Positions 1-6,282 of a stretch of DNA of 6,475 bases are shown one piece after another (the first letter of the stretch is position 1; each line of letters begins with the position of its first letter). The stretch is from Pseudomonadota bacterium (GTDB lineage: Bacteria; Pseudomonadota; Gammaproteobacteria; Xanthomonadales; Rhodanobacteraceae), in the NCBI GenBank assembly GCA_021783385.1, contig JAJXTX010000148.1, positions 1 through 6,475 on the forward strand. Reading direction: 5' to 3'. Below the pieces are notes generated by a model. That model saw only the letters and a program-made list of their open reading frames with translations, was not told the origin of the DNA and made no database searches. The position numbers were made by a program, and so were the translations under genes.

Positions 1-293
1 CTGGCCTGCTGCACGGCCTGCGGATTGCCGGCAAACGGACGCTGCGCGGTGCTCGACACGTCCTGCTGCAACTGCTGCTGCAGCTGGCTCTGCCGCAGCT
101 GGTTGTTCAGCTGTTGCTGCTGCACGGTCTGCTGGAACTGCTGGGCCGGTGACGACGACGGCTGCAGGATCACCACCGGCGCCGGCGGCGGCGTTTGCCA
201 TGCGGCGGCAAGCCCGATCGGGGCCAGGGTCAGCATCCCCTCCAGCAGGACGTGGCGGAGGGCGACGGACGTGCGGCGAGATGAAATGGTCAT
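1..293 (-). CDS. Glutamine-rich putative secreted protein, N-terminal part (runs off left edge)
   Basis: I do not recognise a named family. The visible 97 residues start at an ATG and have a basic n-region (R6, R7, R13), then a moderately hydrophobic stretch (about 15-31) ending in an Ala-Ala-Ala that could be a signal peptidase I site. E18 inside that stretch makes the signal peptide imperfect. A Pro-rich segment (35-49, with PPPAPVV) follows, and then a strongly Gln-rich stretch (51-77) containing VQQQQLNNQLRQSQLQQQL, likely helical or coiled coil. The reading frame stays open to the window edge, so the C-terminus is missing. An in-frame ATG at residue 20 (position 236) sits just behind GGAGGGG, but starting there would remove the basic n-region, so I prefer the outer start. 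No good Shine-Dalgarno precedes position 293. The gene is divergent from the NPP lipoprotein gene. Periplasmic or envelope location is an inference. Confidence 0.72.
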   Translation of the reverse strand, partial: MTISSRRTSVALRHVLLEGMLTLAPIGLAAAWQTPPPAPVVILQPSSSPAQQFQQTVQQQQLNNQLRQSQLQQQLQQDVSSTAQRPFAGNPQAVQQA

Positions 294-340
294 GACAACA
301 CGCGATCATGCGGGGATTACTGGATCGTACGAGCCCAACC
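294..340. promoter_or_regulatory. 47-base divergent intergenic region
   Basis: This short gap lies between two divergently starting genes and should carry at least part of both promoters. On the plus strand ATGACA (292-297) matches five of six bases of a sigma-70 -35 box, and GATTAC (315-320) is a poor -10 candidate 17 bases later. An 8-base palindrome TCGTACGA lies at 325-332. None of these is strong, and no clear ribosome binding site is seen before either start. The assignment rests mainly on position. Confidence 0.3.
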
Positions 341-1609
341 ATGAAAATCCTGTTTCGCCTGCTGCTCGGTTCCCTGCTGGCGCTGGGCGCCGGCTGCGCC
401 ACCCGGCCCACGGCCACCGCCACCCGCACCGCCGGCACGCATGCGCCGGCACCGCTGCTGCTGATCTCGATCGACGCCTATCGCTACGACTACATCGAGC
501 GCGGCTTCAGCCCCACGCTGGCGATGCTGGCGCGCACCGGCGTGCACGCGGCGTCGATGCAGCCGGCGTTTCCGTCGCTGACGTTCCCGAACCACTACAC
601 CATCGTCACCGGGCTGCGCCCCGATCAGCATGGCATCGTCAGCAACACCATGTTCGATCCGCGGCTGGGGAAATTCTCGCTGGGCAACCGCCAGGCGGTC
701 AGCGACGGCCGCTGGTGGGACGAGGCCACACCGATCTGGGAAACCGCCGACCGGCACGGCCTGCGCACCGCGACCATGTTCTGGCCCGGCTCGGAGGCGG
801 ACATCCACGGCCGTCATCCAGACTACTGGCTGCCCTACGACGGCAGGCTGACGGCCGACCAGCGCGTGGATCAGGTGCTGGCGTGGCTGGACCTGCCGCC
901 TGGCCAGCGCCCCACGTTTCTCACGCTGTACTTCGACGCGGTCGATCATGCCGGGCACGAATACGGCCCCGACACGCCGCAGCTGGATGAGGCGCTGCGC
1001 ACCACCGACGCGGCGCTGGCGCGGCTTGTGCGCGGGCTGCGACAGCGCGGCCTGTTCGACAAGATCAACCTGATCGTGCTGGCCGATCACGGCATGGCCA
1101 GCGTGCCGCTCAACCACAGCGTGCTGATCGACCGGCTGATCCCGCTCGACCAGCTGCGCACGGTGGACCTGGGCGTGCTGGCCGGCTTCGATCCGAAGTC
1201 CGGCAGCGCCGTCGACCGCACCCGCTTCGCCGCGATCGAGCGGCAGCTTGAACAACCGCAGCAGCACATGCAGTGCTGGGACAAGACGCGGGTGCCGGCA
1301 CGCTTCGACTACGGCCACAATCCGCGCGTGCCGCAGCTGCTGTGCCTGGCCGATGTCGGCTGGCGCATCACCACCAGCAACTACCGCGGCCATCTCAGCG
1401 TGGGCGAGCACGGTTACGACAACGCCGACCCGCGCATGCAGGCGCTGTTCGTGGCGCACGGTCCGGCGTTTCGGGTGGACGCGAAGGTCGGGAAGTTCCC
1501 GAATGTGGACGTCTATCCGCTGATGACCCATCTGCTGGGCATTCCCGCGCGGCCGAACGACGGCAGCTACGACGCCGTGAAGGACATGCTCAAGCCCGCC
1601 GCGCGCTGA
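341..1609 (+). CDS. Nucleotide pyrophosphatase/phosphodiesterase family lipoprotein (NPP/ENPP, alkaline phosphatase superfamily)
   Basis: A 422-residue enzyme predicted to hydrolyse nucleotide phosphodiester or pyrophosphate bonds outside the cytoplasm using two metal ions, probably zinc. The family set is complete: D45 in LLISIDAYRYDY, nucleophile T81 in FPSLTFPNHYTIVTGL, D202 and H206 in DAVDHAGHEYG, D249-H250 in VLADHGM, and H357 in GEHGYDN. Order and spacing closely follow what I recall of the Xanthomonas NPP (D54, T90, D210, H214, D257, H258, H363). The WWDEATPIWE and FWPGSEADIHG segments are also typical. The N-terminus (MKILFRLLLGSLLALGAGC) is a lipoprotein-like signal with C19 as lipidation candidate. 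Residue -3 is Gly, so the lipobox is not canonical. A Thr/Ala/Pro-rich tether (20-38) follows. An ATG 33 bases upstream would bury this signal, so 341 is preferred. True substrates (nucleotides, nucleotide sugars, phospholipid-type diesters) cannot be told. It converges on the MFS gene with a 15-base gap. Confidence 0.93.
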   Translation: MKILFRLLLGSLLALGAGCATRPTATATRTAGTHAPAPLLLISIDAYRYDYIERGFSPTLAMLARTGVHAASMQPAFPSLTFPNHYTIVTGLRPDQHGIVSNTMFDPRLGKFSLGNRQAVSDGRWWDEATPIWETADRHGLRTATMFWPGSEADIHGRHPDYWLPYDGRLTADQRVDQVLAWLDLPPGQRPTFLTLYFDAVDHAGHEYGPDTPQLDEALRTTDAALARLVRGLRQRGLFDKINLIVLADHGMASVPLNHSVLIDRLIPLDQLRTVDLGVLAGFDPKSGSAVDRTRFAAIERQLEQPQQHMQCWDKTRVPARFDYGHNPRVPQLLCLADVGWRITTSNYRGHLSVGEHGYDNADPRMQALFVAHGPAFRVDAKVGKFPNVDVYPLMTHLLGIPARPNDGSYDAVKDMLKPAAR

Positions 1610-1624
1610 CCGCGGAAGCCCGCA

Positions 1625-2869
1625 TCACGGCATCGCCGGCTCGGTGCCGGGCGACGGCGGCCCGGCCAGCGGCGCCAGCCGGTACAGCCTCCACGCCAGC
1701 AGCAGGCCGGCCAGCACCAGCGTGCCGACGAACGCCGCCACGCCGTGCCAGCCGCGCGCGGCATAGCACAGCCCGCCGGCATAGCCGGCCACGCTGGAGC
1801 CCATGTAGTAGCTGAAAAGATAGGCCGAAGCCGCCTGCGCCCGGGCCGCACCGGCGCGCCGGCCGACCCAGCTGCTGACGATGGAATGGCCGCCGAAAAA
1901 GCCGAAGGTGATCGCCACCAGCCCCAGCAGGATCAGCGGCAATGGCCGCGCCAGCGTCAGCAGCACGCCACCCAGCATCAGCGCGAACGCCGTCCACAGC
2001 ACCCTGCGCCGGCCCAGCCGGCCCGCGAGGTGCCCCATCCAGGCCGAACTGAAGGTGCCGACCAGATAGATGCCGAAGATCAGCCCCACCGCCATCTGGC
2101 TCAGCCCGTACGGCGGCGCCAGCAGCCGGTAGCCGAGATAGTTATAGACAGTGACGAACGCGCCCAGCAGCAGGAAACCCTCGGCGAACAGCCACGGCAG
2201 GCCGGCGTCACGGAACATCCCGGCGAAGCGCCCAAGCAGCGCGCGCGGCCGCAGCGGCTGCGCCACGAAATGCCGCGACGGCGGCAGGCTGCGCCAGAAG
2301 ATGCCGGCGCACAGCAGGCCGATCAGCGCGACCACCGCCACCCCGACGCGCCAGCCGAAGACATCCGCCAGCACGCCGGTGATCAGCCGCCCGCTCATGC
2401 CGCCCACCGCACTGCCGCTGATGTACAGACCCATGCCCAGCCCGATCGACTCGGCATCCATCTCCTCACTGAGGTAGGTCATTGCCACCGCCGGCAGTCC
2501 GCTCAGGCTCAACCCGAGCAGCGTGCGCAGCAGCAACAGCAGGTGCCAGCCCGGCGCCAGCGCGGTCAGCAGCACCAGCAGCGCCGACGCCAGCAGCGAG
2601 CCGGTCATCACCGGCTTGCGCCCCCACGCGTCGGACAGCGCGCCGGCCACCAGCAGGGCAAACGCCAGCACGCCGGTGGTCAGCGACAGCGACAGTGCGC
2701 TGGTCGCTGCGCTCACGCCGTAGTCGCGACTGAACTGCGGCATCAGCGGCTGTACGCAGTAGAGCAGGCCGAAGGTGGCAAAGCCCGCCGCGAACAGCGC
2801 CAGGTTGGTGCGCCGGAATGCCGGCGTGCCGTGATGGATGGTCGCTGCGGGAGTCGCTGTCATCGCCAT
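1625..2869 (-). CDS. YnfM-like MFS transporter (12-TM drug/sugar efflux type)
   Basis: A 414-residue inner-membrane major facilitator protein with about twelve hydrophobic segments, closely resembling E. coli YnfM as I recall it: GTPAF before TM1 (14-18), LLYCVQPLMP (35-44), the MFS motif A GALSDAWGRKPV (76-87) between TM2 and TM3, RTLLGLSLSG (115-124), MTYLSEEMD (130-138), YISGSAVGGMSGR (149-161), then AEGFLLLGAFVT and SAYLFSYYMGSSVAGYAGG in the C-terminal half. YnfM-type proteins are annotated as proton-driven efflux carriers, but the substrate is not established. The start at 2869 gives MAMTATP; an AGGGA lies 14 bases before it, which is a long spacing. ATGs at 2863 and at 2923 (18 residues longer, only 20 bases after the upstream stop) are alternatives. 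It lies downstream of the DMT transporter on the same strand and may share its transcript. No gene symbol is assigned because orthology is not proven. Confidence 0.92.
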   Translation of the reverse strand: MAMTATPAATIHHGTPAFRRTNLALFAAGFATFGLLYCVQPLMPQFSRDYGVSAATSALSLSLTTGVLAFALLVAGALSDAWGRKPVMTGSLLASALLVLLTALAPGWHLLLLLRTLLGLSLSGLPAVAMTYLSEEMDAESIGLGMGLYISGSAVGGMSGRLITGVLADVFGWRVGVAVVALIGLLCAGIFWRSLPPSRHFVAQPLRPRALLGRFAGMFRDAGLPWLFAEGFLLLGAFVTVYNYLGYRLLAPPYGLSQMAVGLIFGIYLVGTFSSAWMGHLAGRLGRRRVLWTAFALMLGGVLLTLARPLPLILLGLVAITFGFFGGHSIVSSWVGRRAGAARAQAASAYLFSYYMGSSVAGYAGGLCYAARGWHGVAAFVGTLVLAGLLLAWRLYRLAPLAGPPSPGTEPAMP

Positions 2870-2943
2870 CCGCTGTTCAGGAATCCCTGCTGCGTCGACC
2901 GTGCCGGTCGCACTGCCGCGCATGATAAGCCGGGCCGGCCGGC

Positions 2944-3975
2944 TCAGGCACTGCGGTCGCCGCGCAGGGCACGCAGCTGGTCGTCGTGGCCGGCCGCGCC
3001 GCGCCCGCTGATCCAGCCGAACAGCGCGATGCCCAGCACGATCGCCAGCGCGCCGAACGCGGCGTAACCATGCGGCCAGGACTCGCCCAGAAACAGCACG
3101 CCGAGCAGCGTCGCGAACAGCAGCTCGGCGGCCTGCATCGCCTCCACCGCCGCCAGCGCACCGGGCTCGCGCCGCACCATGTCGGTGGCGCGGAAAAACA
3201 TCACCGTGGCGATGGTGCCCGACGACAGCGCCACGCCGGCGGCCAGCAGCATCTCGCGCAGGTCCGGCGGCCCGATCGTGCGCCAGGCGATCAGCGCGAA
3301 CAGCAGCCACAGCGGCCAGCTGCACAGCGTCATGCCGAACACCCGCTGGACCGCATTGAGCCGCGGCGGTCCACGCTGGGCACCGGCCTGCTCCGCTTCG
3401 GCCTGCATCGCCTCGGTCTGTTCGAGATGCAGCAGCAGGCCGCGATTGCCCAGCGGATAGGCAAACGCCGCCAGCGCCACCGCGCCCACCGCCAGCCAGT
3501 CGCCCGGCCGCAGCCGGCCGTGCGCGTGGCCCCACTGCAGGGTGAACACGCCGGCCACGATCAGCGCACCGATCGCCAGGCTGCCCCACGCCAGTCGCCG
3601 CCGCTCGTCGCGATACAGCAGCGGCGCCAGCAGCGGGCCGGCCAGCACGGTGATCTGGAAACTGCCCGCGATCAGCCACGACGGTCCGCTGCTGGCGGCC
3701 CAGGTCAGCGGAATGCCGAACAGCACGAAACCCACGCTGCTCCACCCCAGCCACGGCCGCGGATGTCGTCGCAGCGCCTGCGGCAGGCCGCCCAGCCCGC
3801 CCTGCCACGGCAGCACCAGCGCCAGCAGCGGCAGCGTGAACAGGTAGCGCAGGATCACCGCCCACTGCCAGTGGCCGCCGCCGGCCACCAGGCTGCGGTT
3901 GAGCACATAGGTCAGGGTGAAAAACAGCGCAGAGCACAGCGCCAGGGCGACGGCAACAAGCGACGACGAGCGCAT
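2944..3975 (-). CDS. DMT-superfamily transporter (multidrug resistance efflux/EamA-like, 10 TM)
   Basis: A 343-residue inner-membrane protein of the drug/metabolite transporter superfamily. About ten hydrophobic segments are seen in two halves. The first half has ALFFTLTYVLNRSL (16-29) and GGHWQWAVILRYLFTLP (33-49), which recall the 'putative multidrug resistance efflux transporter' family (Pfam EmrE, PF13536). The second half ends with the EamA-like VEAMQAAELLFATLLGVLFL and GES (277-299). A hydrophilic, Glu/Gln-rich loop (about 182-209) separates the halves. The tail after the last helix (325-343) is polar. The ATG at 3975 is chosen. A GTG at 4002 in the same frame would add nine residues (MLRSLSGFS) and neither start has a clear ribosome binding site. 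The substrate is unknown. The gene lies 91 bases after egtD and 74 bases before the MFS gene, all on one strand, so a transcript including egtBD is possible but unproven. Confidence 0.87.
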   Translation of the reverse strand: MRSSSLVAVALALCSALFFTLTYVLNRSLVAGGGHWQWAVILRYLFTLPLLALVLPWQGGLGGLPQALRRHPRPWLGWSSVGFVLFGIPLTWAASSGPSWLIAGSFQITVLAGPLLAPLLYRDERRRLAWGSLAIGALIVAGVFTLQWGHAHGRLRPGDWLAVGAVALAAFAYPLGNRGLLLHLEQTEAMQAEAEQAGAQRGPPRLNAVQRVFGMTLCSWPLWLLFALIAWRTIGPPDLREMLLAAGVALSSGTIATVMFFRATDMVRREPGALAAVEAMQAAELLFATLLGVLFLGESWPHGYAAFGALAIVLGIALFGWISGRGAAGHDDQLRALRGDRSA

Positions 3976-4066
3976 GGAAAATCCGGACAGGGAACGCAGC
4001 ACCCGGAGTGTGACAAATCAGCCGCCGCTTGCGTAGCGCACGGCCCTCAGCGACGGGTGCGGTGCC

Positions 4067-5056
4067 TCAGCGCGCCACCGTGCTGGCGCGCACCAGGTAC
4101 TGCACGCTGAACATCCGCTGCGCGTCGGTCCACACGCGCAGCACCGCGAGCCCGGCCTTGGCGGCCAGCGCGGCAAAGTCGTCCAGCGAATACTTGCAGC
4201 TGTATTCGACGTGGATCGCCTCGTCCTCGCGCAACGCCACGCTGGCGCGACCGATCCGCACCTGCTGCGCGCGACGGCTGACGATGTGCGTCTCGATGCG
4301 TCCGGCCATCGGGTTGTAGTGGGCGCGGTGGCCGAACCCGGACAGCTCGAAATTGCTGCCGATCTCGCGGTTCAGGCGCACCAGCATGTTGAGGGTGAAC
4401 TCGGCGGTGACGCCAGCGCGGTCGTTGTAGGCCGCCTCGATCAGCGCGGGGTCCTTTTTCAGGTCAACGCCGATCAGCAGGCCGCCGGCATCGCCCATCT
4501 CGTTGCGCATCTTGCGCAGCAGCACGGCGGCCTCGCGGTTCTCGAAATTGCCGATGGTGGAACCGGGGAAATACAGCACCGTGCGTCGCGGCGCGCGCGG
4601 TGGAATCGGCAGCCGCAGCGGCTTGCTGAAATCCGCGCACAGCGGCTGCAGCGGCAGCCCGGGAAATTCGCGCGCCAGCCGCTCGACACTCTGGCGCAGC
4701 GGATCGGCCGAGATCTCCACCGGCACGTAGGCCACCGGCCGACGCAGATGCTGCAGCAGCATGCCGGTCTTGTGCGCGTTACCGCTGCCGTATTCGACCA
4801 GCCGCACGTCGCTGCCCAGCGCATCGGCGATGCTGCCGGCGTGCTCGTCCATCAGGGCGATCTCGCAGCGGGTGAGGTAGTACTCCGGCTGCTCGCAGAT
4901 CCGCTCGAACAAGGCCGAGCCGCGCCCGTCGTAGAACAGCCACGACGGCAGCCGCTTGGGGCTGGCGCCGAGGCCGCGCTGGGCCACTTCGAGCAAATCG
5001 TTCATCGGCGGGCGGCGGTCGTCGTCGCTCAGGCCAAAGGCTTGCACACTGCTCAT
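4067..5056 (-). CDS. egtD: L-histidine N-alpha-methyltransferase (hercynine synthase, ergothioneine biosynthesis)
   Basis: EgtD uses three S-adenosylmethionine molecules to trimethylate the alpha-amino group of histidine, giving hercynine, the first step of ergothioneine synthesis in the cytoplasm. The 329-residue length fits the family (about 320). Motifs in order: LFYDGRGSALFERICEQPEY and YLTRCE (40-65), SAM-binding LVEYGSGNAHKT (86-97), VPVEISADPL (111-120), FPGSTIGNFE (163-172), AAYNDRAGVTAEF (208-220), and the histidine-binding HVEYSCKYS (282-290). Y60, N170, Y210, E284 and S286 line up with Y56, N166, Y206, E282 and S284 of the mycobacterial enzyme as I recall it, so the protein looks active. 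The start ATG overlaps the egtB stop as ATGA, indicating translational coupling, and GGGA lies 8 bases before it. A later in-frame ATG (residue 18) is possible but lacks this context. A strong hairpin covers its last codons. Confidence 0.95.
   Translation of the reverse strand: MSSVQAFGLSDDDRRPPMNDLLEVAQRGLGASPKRLPSWLFYDGRGSALFERICEQPEYYLTRCEIALMDEHAGSIADALGSDVRLVEYGSGNAHKTGMLLQHLRRPVAYVPVEISADPLRQSVERLAREFPGLPLQPLCADFSKPLRLPIPPRAPRRTVLYFPGSTIGNFENREAAVLLRKMRNEMGDAGGLLIGVDLKKDPALIEAAYNDRAGVTAEFTLNMLVRLNREIGSNFELSGFGHRAHYNPMAGRIETHIVSRRAQQVRIGRASVALREDEAIHVEYSCKYSLDDFAALAAKAGLAVLRVWTDAQRMFSVQYLVRASTVAR
4070..4091 (-). other. Strong stem-loop at the 3' end of egtD
   Basis: A perfect inverted repeat with 8-base arms (GCGCGCCA / TGGCGCGC) and a 6-base loop ends directly before the egtD stop codon. 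It codes for the last residues of EgtD. No T-run follows, so it is not a classical intrinsic terminator. It could slow 3' decay of the egtBD message or be a chance product of high GC. Confidence 0.4.
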
Positions 5057-6282
5057 CGATCCTGTCCCAGTCGTAGCCCGGCAAACTGCCAGCGGGCGTG
5101 GGGTGCGAAAAAATTGCGGTAGCTGGCGCGCAGGTGCTCGCGCGGGGTCGCGCACGAGCCGCCGCGAAGCACCCACGGGCCGCACATGAATTTGCCGTTG
5201 TACTCGCCCAGCGCGCCGGACAGCGGGCGAAAACCGGGATAGCTCACGTACGGCGAGGCGGTCCATTCCCATACGTCGCCATACAGCTGCAGCAGGCCGT
5301 CGCCGGCCGCCGCGGCGCGCGGCTGGAAGCGCTGCGTCTCCTGCAGGTTGCCGCGAATTGCCACGCCGTGCGCGGCCGACTCCCACTCCGCCTCGGTGGG
5401 CAGTCGCGCGCCGGCCCAGCGGGCAAACGCCTCCGCCTCGTAGTAGCTCAGGTGGCACACCGGCTCGTGCGGATCGAGCGCGCGCATTCCGGCGAGGGTG
5501 AACTCGCTGGCCAGATCGTCGTCCCAGTACAGCGGATGCTGCCAGCCGTCGCGCTGCAGCGCGGCCCAGCCATCGGCCAGCCACAGCGCCGGCTCGCGAT
5601 AGCCGCCCTCGCGCACGAACGCGAGGTACTCGGCGTTGGTCACCAACCGGTTGGCCAGTGCGTGCGGCTGCAGCAGGGTGCGATGGCGCGGAGTCTCGTT
5701 GTCGAACGCAAACCCTTCGCCGCGGTGGCCGATTTCCACGATGCCCTCGCGGCCGCTGACGAAATGCAGCGGCACCACCTTCGACACCGTCGCATCGGCC
5801 AGCTCCGCTCGGTACGCGGGCCGCAGCGGGTTACACCACAGCGCATGCTTGATGTCGGTCAGCAGCAGCTCCTGGTGCTGCTGTTCGTGCTGCACGCCCA
5901 GCTCGACGAGGGTGGCCAGCTCGCTGTCGTCATCGCGGGCCAGCCGCTCGCCCACCGCAGCGTCAATGCGCTGCCGGTAGGCGCGCACTTCGTCCAGCGA
6001 AGGCCGTGAAAGCAGCCCGCGCTGCGGCCGCGCGTGCATCGGACCGATCGACTGGTAATAGGAGTTGAACAGGTAGTTCCAGGCCGGATCGGTCGGCCGG
6101 TAAGCGGCATCGCGCCCCAGCACGAACTGCTCGAAGAACCAGCTGGTGTGCGCCAGATGCCATTTGCCCGGGCTCGCATCGGGCATCGACTGCACCAGCA
6201 GGTCCTCCGCGCTGAGGCCCGCACACAGATCCACGGTTTGCTGGCGCACTTGCCGGAATCGCGTGCCGATCCCAGCCGCCAT
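5053..6282 (-). CDS. egtB: Hercynine oxygenase / sulfoxide synthase EgtB (ergothioneine biosynthesis)
   Basis: EgtB is a non-heme iron enzyme that uses O2 to couple hercynine with cysteine or gamma-glutamylcysteine, forming a sulfoxide later cleaved to ergothioneine. The 409 residues contain an N-terminal DinB-like four-helix domain (about 6-140) with the three-histidine iron site, H45 in KWHLAHTSWFFE and H132/H136 in VQHEQQHQELL, and a C-terminal FGE-sulfatase (formylglycine-generating enzyme-like) domain (about 170-407) with LPTEAEWE (294-301), YGDVWEWTASPY (334-345), YNGKFM (361-366), RGGSCATP (373-380) and YRNFF (388-392). Y75-Y76 in LFNSYYQSIG and the RNFFAP segment resemble type II enzymes rather than mycobacterial ones. 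The start is uncertain: ATG at 6282 is chosen, GTG at 6306 adds eight residues, and neither has a good ribosome binding site. It is coupled to egtD by an ATGA overlap. Cytoplasmic; upstream regulation is not known. Confidence 0.95.
   Translation of the reverse strand: MAAGIGTRFRQVRQQTVDLCAGLSAEDLLVQSMPDASPGKWHLAHTSWFFEQFVLGRDAAYRPTDPAWNYLFNSYYQSIGPMHARPQRGLLSRPSLDEVRAYRQRIDAAVGERLARDDDSELATLVELGVQHEQQHQELLLTDIKHALWCNPLRPAYRAELADATVSKVVPLHFVSGREGIVEIGHRGEGFAFDNETPRHRTLLQPHALANRLVTNAEYLAFVREGGYREPALWLADGWAALQRDGWQHPLYWDDDLASEFTLAGMRALDPHEPVCHLSYYEAEAFARWAGARLPTEAEWESAAHGVAIRGNLQETQRFQPRAAAAGDGLLQLYGDVWEWTASPYVSYPGFRPLSGALGEYNGKFMCGPWVLRGGSCATPREHLRASYRNFFAPHARWQFAGLRLGQDR
5057..5068 (-). promoter_or_regulatory. 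Ribosome binding site of egtD inside the egtB 3' end
   Basis: Read on the minus strand, GGGACAGGATCG precedes the egtD ATG. GGGA sits 8 bases and AGGA 3 bases from the start. Together with the 4-base stop/start overlap this supports the 5056 start and re-initiation by ribosomes finishing egtB. Confidence 0.6.

Noticed and set aside
25..990. Long plus-strand open frame of 321 codons across the left genes
   Set aside because: It overlaps the Gln-rich gene in antisense and the NPP gene in another frame. Its product is Cys-, Arg- and His-rich without any domain, which is typical of GC-driven shadow frames.
317..1531. 404-codon minus-strand open frame antisense to the NPP gene
   Set aside because: The NPP frame carries all family motifs. 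The antisense product is Arg/Gln/Ala/Val-rich with no recognisable fold.
2934..2943. 10-base palindrome GCCGGCCGGC after the DMT stop codon
   Set aside because: Simple GC repeat, no loop or T-run, so neither terminator nor operator can be supported.
1745..3067. Plus-strand frames antisense to the two transporters (1745-3067 and 2986-4110)
   Set aside because: Products are Gln/Arg/His-rich low complexity, as expected opposite Leu/Ala-rich membrane proteins at high GC.
2870..3937. Upstream extension of the MFS frame through the DMT gene, which would give a 770-residue protein
   Set aside because: The extension reads an alternative frame of the DMT gene and gives Arg/Ala/Gly-rich nonsense. YnfM-like homology starts only near 2869, so this is not a fusion.
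5057..5584. Extension of the egtD frame 176 codons upstream into egtB
   Set aside because: It reads out of frame through egtB with an Arg-rich product. The EgtD family begins at about the 5056 start, which also has the ATGA overlap.
4211..6009. Plus-strand frames antisense to egtD and egtB (4211-5122 and 5098-6009)
   Set aside because: The minus strand holds two well-supported enzymes with full catalytic motifs, and the antisense products show no domain.
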